The notes under the pieces were generated by a model. The model worked only from the letters and a program-made list of their open reading frames with translations, was not told where the DNA came from and searched no databases. The translations under genes and the position numbers were made by a program. 64,000 bases of DNA from Shewanella zhangzhouensis (GTDB lineage Bacteria; Pseudomonadota; Gammaproteobacteria; Enterobacterales; Shewanellaceae): assembly GCF_019457615.1 (NCBI RefSeq), contig NZ_CP080414.1:4289501-4353500 (forward strand), given 5' to 3'. Below, piece after piece: positions 59,757 through 64,000 of this stretch. Each line of letters starts with the position of its first letter. Position 1 is the stretch's first letter.

Positions 59757-61409
59757 TTACATGTTGGGATAGTTGGGGCCACCGGCGCCTTCTGGGGTTA
59801 CCCAGGTAATATTCTGGCTGGGGTCCTTGATGTCACAGGTCTTGCAGTGGATACAATTCTGACCATTGATGACAAACTTCTTTTCACCCGCTTCTTCGAC
59901 CACTTCATACACACCGGCTGGACAGTATCGCTGCGCCGGCTCATCAAACTTTGGCAGGTTAACTGCCAGCGGTACGGCGGCATCCTTGAGGCGCAGATGG
60001 CAGGGCTGGTCTTCCTCATGGAAGGTGTTGGACAAATAAACAGAAGAAAGCTTGTCGAAGCTCAGTTTACCGTCTGCCTTGGGATAATCGATTTTGGGGA
60101 AATCGCTCGCCAGACCCATTTGGGCGTAGTCTGCTTTGTTGTCACGCAGGGTGATGGGTAGCTTGCCGCCGAAAATATTCTGGTCGATAAAGTTGAAAGC
60201 GCCGCCCAGGAAGGTACCGAACTTGTGCATGGCCGGACCAAAGTTACGGGAGCGGTGCAGCTCGTCACCGAGCCAGCTCTGCTCAAAGCGCTCTTGGAAG
60301 CAATCCAGATCCTTACCCCCTTCAACCCCAACAAACAGGGCTTCGGCCAGGGTTTCAGCCGCCACTATGCCACTCTTCATGGCGGTATGTGTGCCTTTAA
60401 TCTTGGCAAAGTTCAGGGTGCCGGCATCACAGCCAATCAGCAAACCACCGGGGAAACTCATCTTGGGCAGAGAGTTCAGGCCGCCCTTGGTAATGGCACG
60501 GGCACCGTAAGAGATGCGCTCGCCGCCTTCCAGATACTGGGCAATCACTGGATGGGTCTTGTAACGCTGGAACTCATCGAAGGGGCTCAGATGCGGATTC
60601 TGGTAATTCAGGTCGATAATGAGGCCAACCACCACTTGGTTATCTTCCATATGATAGAGGAAGCCACCACCGGATGACTTGGACTCGGTCAAGGGCCAGC
60701 CACCTGTGTGCACCACCAGCCCGGGCGTGTGCTTGCCTTCGGGTACTTTCCACAGTTCTTTGAAACCCAAACCGTAATGCTGCGGGGTCTTGCCGTTGTC
60801 CAGGTGGAACTTTTCAATCAACTGCTTACCGAGGTGGCCACGACAGCCCTCCGCAAAAACTGTGTATTTGGCGTGCAGCTCCATGCCGGGCATAAAGCTG
60901 TCTTTGGCCTCGCCATTGGCGCCGATGCCCATATCACCGATAAGTATGCCTTTAACACTGCCATCGTCATTGAACAGGAGCTCACTGGCGGCAAAGCCCG
61001 GGAAGATTTCCACGCCAAGCTCTTCGGCGCGACCGCCGAGCCAGCGCACCAGGTTACCCACACTGATGATGTAGTTGCCTTCGTTGTGCATGGTTTTGGG
61101 CACTATGGCATTGGGCATCAGTTTGCCGTCATGGGGGGACTTGAGCAGATGGATTTCATCATGGGTCACGGCGGTATTGAGCGGAGCGCCCGTTTCACGC
61201 CAATCGGGGAACAGCTCATCCAGCACGTTGGGCTCAAACACGGCGCCCGATAAAATGTGCGCGCCGACTTCAGATCCTTTTTCGACCACGCAAACGGTCA
61301 GTTCCTTTTCTGCATCACGGCTAATCTGCATTAAGCGGCAGGCTGTCGCCAATCCGGCAGGACCTGCACCCACGATAACAACATCGAACTCCATGAATTC
61401 GCGTTCCAT
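59757..61409 (-). CDS. etfD: Electron transfer flavoprotein-ubiquinone oxidoreductase
   Basis: Inner-membrane enzyme passing electrons from ETF to quinone during fatty acid and amino acid oxidation. 550 aa: FAD-binding GAGPAGLATA near the start (residues ~15-25), membrane- and quinone-binding segments in the middle, and a C-terminal 4Fe-4S ferredoxin-like domain with CIHCKTCDIKDPSQNITWV and nearby Cys. The ATG at 61409 has GAGGT 6 bases upstream. It is monocistronic; the ETF subunits are not in the window. Confidence 0.94.
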   Translation of the reverse strand: MEREFMEFDVVIVGAGPAGLATACRLMQISRDAEKELTVCVVEKGSEVGAHILSGAVFEPNVLDELFPDWRETGAPLNTAVTHDEIHLLKSPHDGKLMPNAIVPKTMHNEGNYIISVGNLVRWLGGRAEELGVEIFPGFAASELLFNDDGSVKGILIGDMGIGANGEAKDSFMPGMELHAKYTVFAEGCRGHLGKQLIEKFHLDNGKTPQHYGLGFKELWKVPEGKHTPGLVVHTGGWPLTESKSSGGGFLYHMEDNQVVVGLIIDLNYQNPHLSPFDEFQRYKTHPVIAQYLEGGERISYGARAITKGGLNSLPKMSFPGGLLIGCDAGTLNFAKIKGTHTAMKSGIVAAETLAEALFVGVEGGKDLDCFQERFEQSWLGDELHRSRNFGPAMHKFGTFLGGAFNFIDQNIFGGKLPITLRDNKADYAQMGLASDFPKIDYPKADGKLSFDKLSSVYLSNTFHEEDQPCHLRLKDAAVPLAVNLPKFDEPAQRYCPAGVYEVVEEAGEKKFVINGQNCIHCKTCDIKDPSQNITWVTPEGAGGPNYPNM

Positions 61410-61635
61410 CTTTCACCTCATTCCTGTACTTGTGCCCCCGATGTAAACGGGTGTTTTATATTCTGTAACTCAACCACCTTACCCGAAATCCACTCGCAGG
61501 CACAGTAGATAGCTGGTTGGGGCAGTGCAAACCACCATAATATTCCGAGTGAGCGGCGTCACAATTTGTTCACGGCAGCATGATCCAGACCAATAAATAC
61601 ACGTTTAGAGGTATGGTTCGGTCATGCTTTAGGCC

Positions 61636-61641
61636 TATAAT
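61636..61641 (+). promoter_or_regulatory. -10 box of the moa operon
   Basis: A perfect TATAAT places transcription start near 61648, just where the riboswitch begins. The matching -35 is poor, which would fit activator control. Confidence 0.65.
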
Positions 61642-61649
61642 CCCTCAAT

Positions 61650-61765
61650 GACGGTTCTCCGAGCTCCTGCACCTAAGTCAATGGATATGGTGTTTGAGCC
61701 GTGGCGCGGTGCCACCGGGGTGGGGTGCAGAAATGGCTTCACCTCCCGATACTTGGAAAGGTGAT
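61650..61765 (+). ncRNA. Molybdenum-cofactor (Moco) riboswitch
   Basis: The leader matches the moco RNA motif in order: CTCCGAGCTCCTGCACC, GGTGTTTGAGCCGTGGCGC, TGCCACCGGGG, the variable hairpin, and CCTCCCGATACTTGGAAAGG just before the moaA start. The terminal GGAAAGGTG contains the ribosome-binding site, as in the E. coli element. Moco (or its tungsten form) binding is expected to hide this site and reduce moaABCD expression. The sequence match is remembered, not computed. Confidence 0.9.
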
Positions 61766-61766
61766 C

Positions 61767-62747
61767 ATGTCTCAACTTCAAGACAGCTTTGGTCGTAAGT
61801 TTCACTATTTGCGGATGTCGGTTACCGACGTTTGCAACTTCAAATGCAGCTATTGTCTGCCCGACGGCTACCACCCAGATGGTAGGCCGAGTTTTCTGAC
61901 CCTCAGTGAAATCGAAAATCTGATTGCCGCCTTTGCCAAGGCCGGTACCCGCAAGGTGCGTATCACCGGCGGAGAGCCGACCCTGCGCAAAGACTTTACC
62001 GATATCATCCGGGTCATCGCAGACAACCAGGCCATCAATACCCTGGCCACCACCACCAACGGTTACCGCCTGGAGCAACATGCCAAAGAGTGGTTTGATG
62101 CGGGATTACGCCGTATCAATGTGTCGGTGGACAGTCTCGACCCCAGAATGTTTTACCAAATTACCGGTGAAAACAAATTCGATACCGTGATGAGGGGCAT
62201 AGATGCCGCCCTGAATGCTGGCTTCGAGCGGGTAAAGATCAACGCCGTGCTGCTTAAGGGCCTCAACGATAAAGACTTGCCACGCTTCCTGCACTGGATC
62301 AAAAACACCCCCATCGATTTGCGTTTTATCGAGCTGATGGAAACCGGCCTTGGTCGCGACTATTTCCAGGCACACCATCTGCCCGGCAGCCAAATCAAGC
62401 AACAGCTGCTTGCCGATGGCTGGCAGCTGGACGAACGCGGCGCCGAAGATGGTCCAGCACAAAACTTCAGCCACAGCGACTATCGGGGCCGCATCGGGCT
62501 TATCATGCCCTATGAGAATAACTTCTGCGCCAGCTGTAACCGGCTGCGGGTGTCCGCCAAGGGCAAGCTGCATCTGTGTCTCTTCACCGAGCAGGGACTG
62601 GATCTTCGGGATCTGTTGCAAAGCCCAGAGCAACAACCGGCGTTGCTGGCGCGGCTCGAAGATCAGCTCAGGCTCAAAAAAGAGACCCACTTCCTGCATC
62701 AGGGCATTACCGGCGTGACCCAGCATCTGGCGTCCATTGGCGGCTGA
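61767..62747 (+). CDS. moaA: GTP 3',8-cyclase MoaA
   Basis: Radical SAM enzyme catalysing the first step of molybdopterin synthesis. 326 aa from ATG 61767. N-terminal CNFKCSYCLPDGY carries the SAM-linked 4Fe-4S cluster; C-terminal CASCNRLRVSAKGKLHLCLF binds the second cluster. RITGGEPTLRKD and ETGLGRDY are also typical. The start sits right after the riboswitch with AAAGGTG upstream; a longer frame from 61701 would run through the aptamer and is rejected. First of moaABCD. Confidence 0.95.
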   Translation: MSQLQDSFGRKFHYLRMSVTDVCNFKCSYCLPDGYHPDGRPSFLTLSEIENLIAAFAKAGTRKVRITGGEPTLRKDFTDIIRVIADNQAINTLATTTNGYRLEQHAKEWFDAGLRRINVSVDSLDPRMFYQITGENKFDTVMRGIDAALNAGFERVKINAVLLKGLNDKDLPRFLHWIKNTPIDLRFIELMETGLGRDYFQAHHLPGSQIKQQLLADGWQLDERGAEDGPAQNFSHSDYRGRIGLIMPYENNFCASCNRLRVSAKGKLHLCLFTEQGLDLRDLLQSPEQQPALLARLEDQLRLKKETHFLHQGITGVTQHLASIGG

Positions 62748-62801
62748 TTTCAGCCGCTGCCCCTGATCTGTTTCAGTTCACCCAGTGCCGAAGGAGACAC
62801 C

Positions 62802-63338
62802 ATGGGACACTGCCGCGAAACCGAATTCAAACCCCTGAATATTGCTGTGCTGACGCTGTCAGATACCCGGGATGAGTCCAACGATACCTCGGGCGCCTTC
62901 CTTGCCGATGCCGTTACCGGGGCGGGTCACAGGCTCGTTGCCCGGCGCATTATCAAGGATGACAAATACCTCATTCGCGCCCACATCTCCGCCTGGATTG
63001 CCGACCCTGAGGTGCAGGTAATTATCAGCACCGGCGGTACCGGCTTCTCGGGCCGTGACAATACGCCGGATGCCGTGATGCCTCTGTTTGACAAGGCCAT
63101 TGAGGGTTTCGGTGAGCTGTTCCGCTACCTGAGTTTCCAGGAGCTTGGCACGTCCACTGTGCAATCCCGTGCCCTTGGCGGCGTCGCCAACGGTACCGCC
63201 ATTTTTTGCCTGCCCGGCTCCACCGGTGCCTGTCGCACCGCCTGGCGTGGCATACTCAGTGAACAACTGGATGCCCGCCATCGCCCCTGTAATTTTGTTG
63301 CCCATCTTAAACCCGCCAAGGAGTTGCCATCATCATGA
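62802..63338 (+). CDS. moaB: Molybdopterin adenylyltransferase-like MoaB
   Basis: 178 aa, MogA/MoaB fold: IAVLTLSDTRDESNDTSGAFLADAV, IISTGGTGFSGRDNTPDAV and FCLPGSTGACRTAWRGIL are diagnostic. In enterobacteria MoaB is closely related to MogA; the exact step is uncertain. 54 bp after moaA; moaC overlaps by four bases (ATGA). Confidence 0.93.
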   Translation: MGHCRETEFKPLNIAVLTLSDTRDESNDTSGAFLADAVTGAGHRLVARRIIKDDKYLIRAHISAWIADPEVQVIISTGGTGFSGRDNTPDAVMPLFDKAIEGFGELFRYLSFQELGTSTVQSRALGGVANGTAIFCLPGSTGACRTAWRGILSEQLDARHRPCNFVAHLKPAKELPSS

Positions 63339-63808
63339 GTGCTTTTACCCATTTGAGTGACAAGGGCACAGCCCATATGGTGGACGTCACGGATAAAACC
63401 GTGACCGAGCGCGAGGCCCGCGCCGAAGCCTACATAGAGATGGCCCCCGCCACACTGGCGATGATCCTCGAAGGCAAACATCACAAGGGTGACGTATTCG
63501 CCACCGCCCGCATCGCCGGTATCATGGCAGCCAAGAAAACCTCCGATCTGATTCCCCTCTGTCACCCGCTTGCGCTGACCAAAGTGGAAGTGGAACTGGA
63601 GCCGGAGCCGGAACAGAGCCGGGTCAGAATAACCAGTTTGTGCAAGCTGTCAGGAAAAACCGGAGTGGAAATGGAAGCCCTGACTGCCGCCTCCGTGGCC
63701 GCGCTGACCATTTACGACATGTGCAAAGCTGTCCAGAAGGACATGGTGATCTCTCAGGTACGTCTTTTGGAAAAACGTGGCGGAAAATCCGGCCACTTCA
63801 AGGTGTAA
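63335..63808 (+). CDS. moaC: Cyclic pyranopterin monophosphate synthase MoaC
   Basis: 157 aa. Converts the MoaA product to cPMP. Motifs MVDVTDKTVTEREARAEAYI, KKTSDLIPLCHPLALTKVEVEL and GVEMEALTAASVAALTIYDMCKAVQKDM, with the catalytic Lys and His/Asp typical of MoaC. ATGA overlap with moaB. Confidence 0.95.
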   Translation: MSAFTHLSDKGTAHMVDVTDKTVTEREARAEAYIEMAPATLAMILEGKHHKGDVFATARIAGIMAAKKTSDLIPLCHPLALTKVEVELEPEPEQSRVRITSLCKLSGKTGVEMEALTAASVAALTIYDMCKAVQKDMVISQVRLLEKRGGKSGHFKV

Positions 63809-63813
63809 CTCAT

Positions 63814-64000
63814 ATGATAAATGTGCTTTTTTTTGCTCAGGTACGTGAGCTCTTGGGTGAATCCTCTCTGACACTCGATGCCGGTGAAGGCACGGCAACC
63901 GCCGATGCACTGCGCCAAACCCTGGCAAATCGCAGCGACAAATGGGCCAAGGTATTGGCCTCTGACAAGCTGCTGGTAGCGGTGAACCAAACCCTGTGCC
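63814..64000 (+). CDS. moaD: Molybdopterin synthase small subunit MoaD (N-terminal part)
   Basis: Starts MINVLFFAQVRELLGESSLTL and runs to the window end, so only about 62 residues are seen. The ubiquitin-like fold pattern and position after moaC identify it; the C-terminal GG that carries the sulfur lies beyond base 64000. Five bases separate it from the moaC stop. moaE presumably follows. Confidence 0.9.
   Translation, partial: MINVLFFAQVRELLGESSLTLDAGEGTATADALRQTLANRSDKWAKVLASDKLLVAVNQTLC

Overview
The window is a chromosomal segment of a gammaproteobacterium, almost certainly Shewanella. The strongest markers are a tetraheme quinol dehydrogenase CymA, the run lexA-sulA then an aa3-type cytochrome oxidase operon, and the neighbourhoods ftsY-rsmD, nfuA-bioH-comF and tex-greB-ompR-envZ. 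The genus call rests on remembered protein families and gene order; no database was searched. Coding density is high and there is no insertion sequence, prophage, integrase, CRISPR array or rRNA operon. One tRNA (Gly, CCC) is present.

Layout. 1-2.9 kb: the start of ftsE, ftsY (with a minisatellite in its acidic domain), rsmD and a DUF1145 gene. 3-9.6 kb: cymA, then a heavy-metal (Cu/Ag-type) efflux block of a Met/His/Cys-rich secreted protein, a two-HMBD periplasmic protein, a CusB-like adaptor with three HMBD modules and a CusA-like RND pump. 9.7-12.1 kb: RNase T2, a double VOC-domain protein, a single-domain globin and tRNA-Gly. 12.2-17.2 kb: mtr-type permease, plsB, and lexA-sulA behind two LexA boxes. 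17.2-26.2 kb: a complete cytochrome c oxidase operon (coxB with two c-type heme domains, coxA, ctaG, coxC, DUF2909, SURF1, a CxxxC assembly protein, ctaA, ctaB, sco). 26.4-34.3 kb: a chemotaxis operon (STAS, cheY, cheA, cheW, triple-PAS MCP, cheR, cheB) without cheZ or cheD.

34.3-47.2 kb: polysaccharide deacetylase, MATE transporter, nfuA, a large M14 peptidase, comF, bioH, a Gln-rich unknown, a membrane sulfatase, tex and greB. 47.4-52.4 kb: ompR-envZ, a second MCP, a peroxiredoxin and a small secreted unknown. 52.7-57.4 kb is the most accessory-looking part: an NTF2-like protein, three GNAT acetyltransferases, a 57-residue ORF on the minus strand, a PfkB kinase, a MOSC protein and an unknown. 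57.6-64 kb: a third MCP, ETF-ubiquinone oxidoreductase, and moaABCD behind a molybdenum-cofactor riboswitch; moaD runs off the end.

The main themes are respiration (CymA, cox operon, ETF-QO, Moco synthesis for molybdoenzymes), metal defence, signal transduction (three MCPs, one Che core, OmpR/EnvZ) and housekeeping. I found no clearly new multi-gene system. The observations most worth checking are the FtsY repeat array, the HMBD series in the metal block, the overlapping divergent starts of DUF2909 and SURF1, a -35 element embedded in a perfect hairpin before the tRNA, the short minus-strand ORF with an adjacent palindrome, and three convergent gene pairs whose stop codons touch or overlap.
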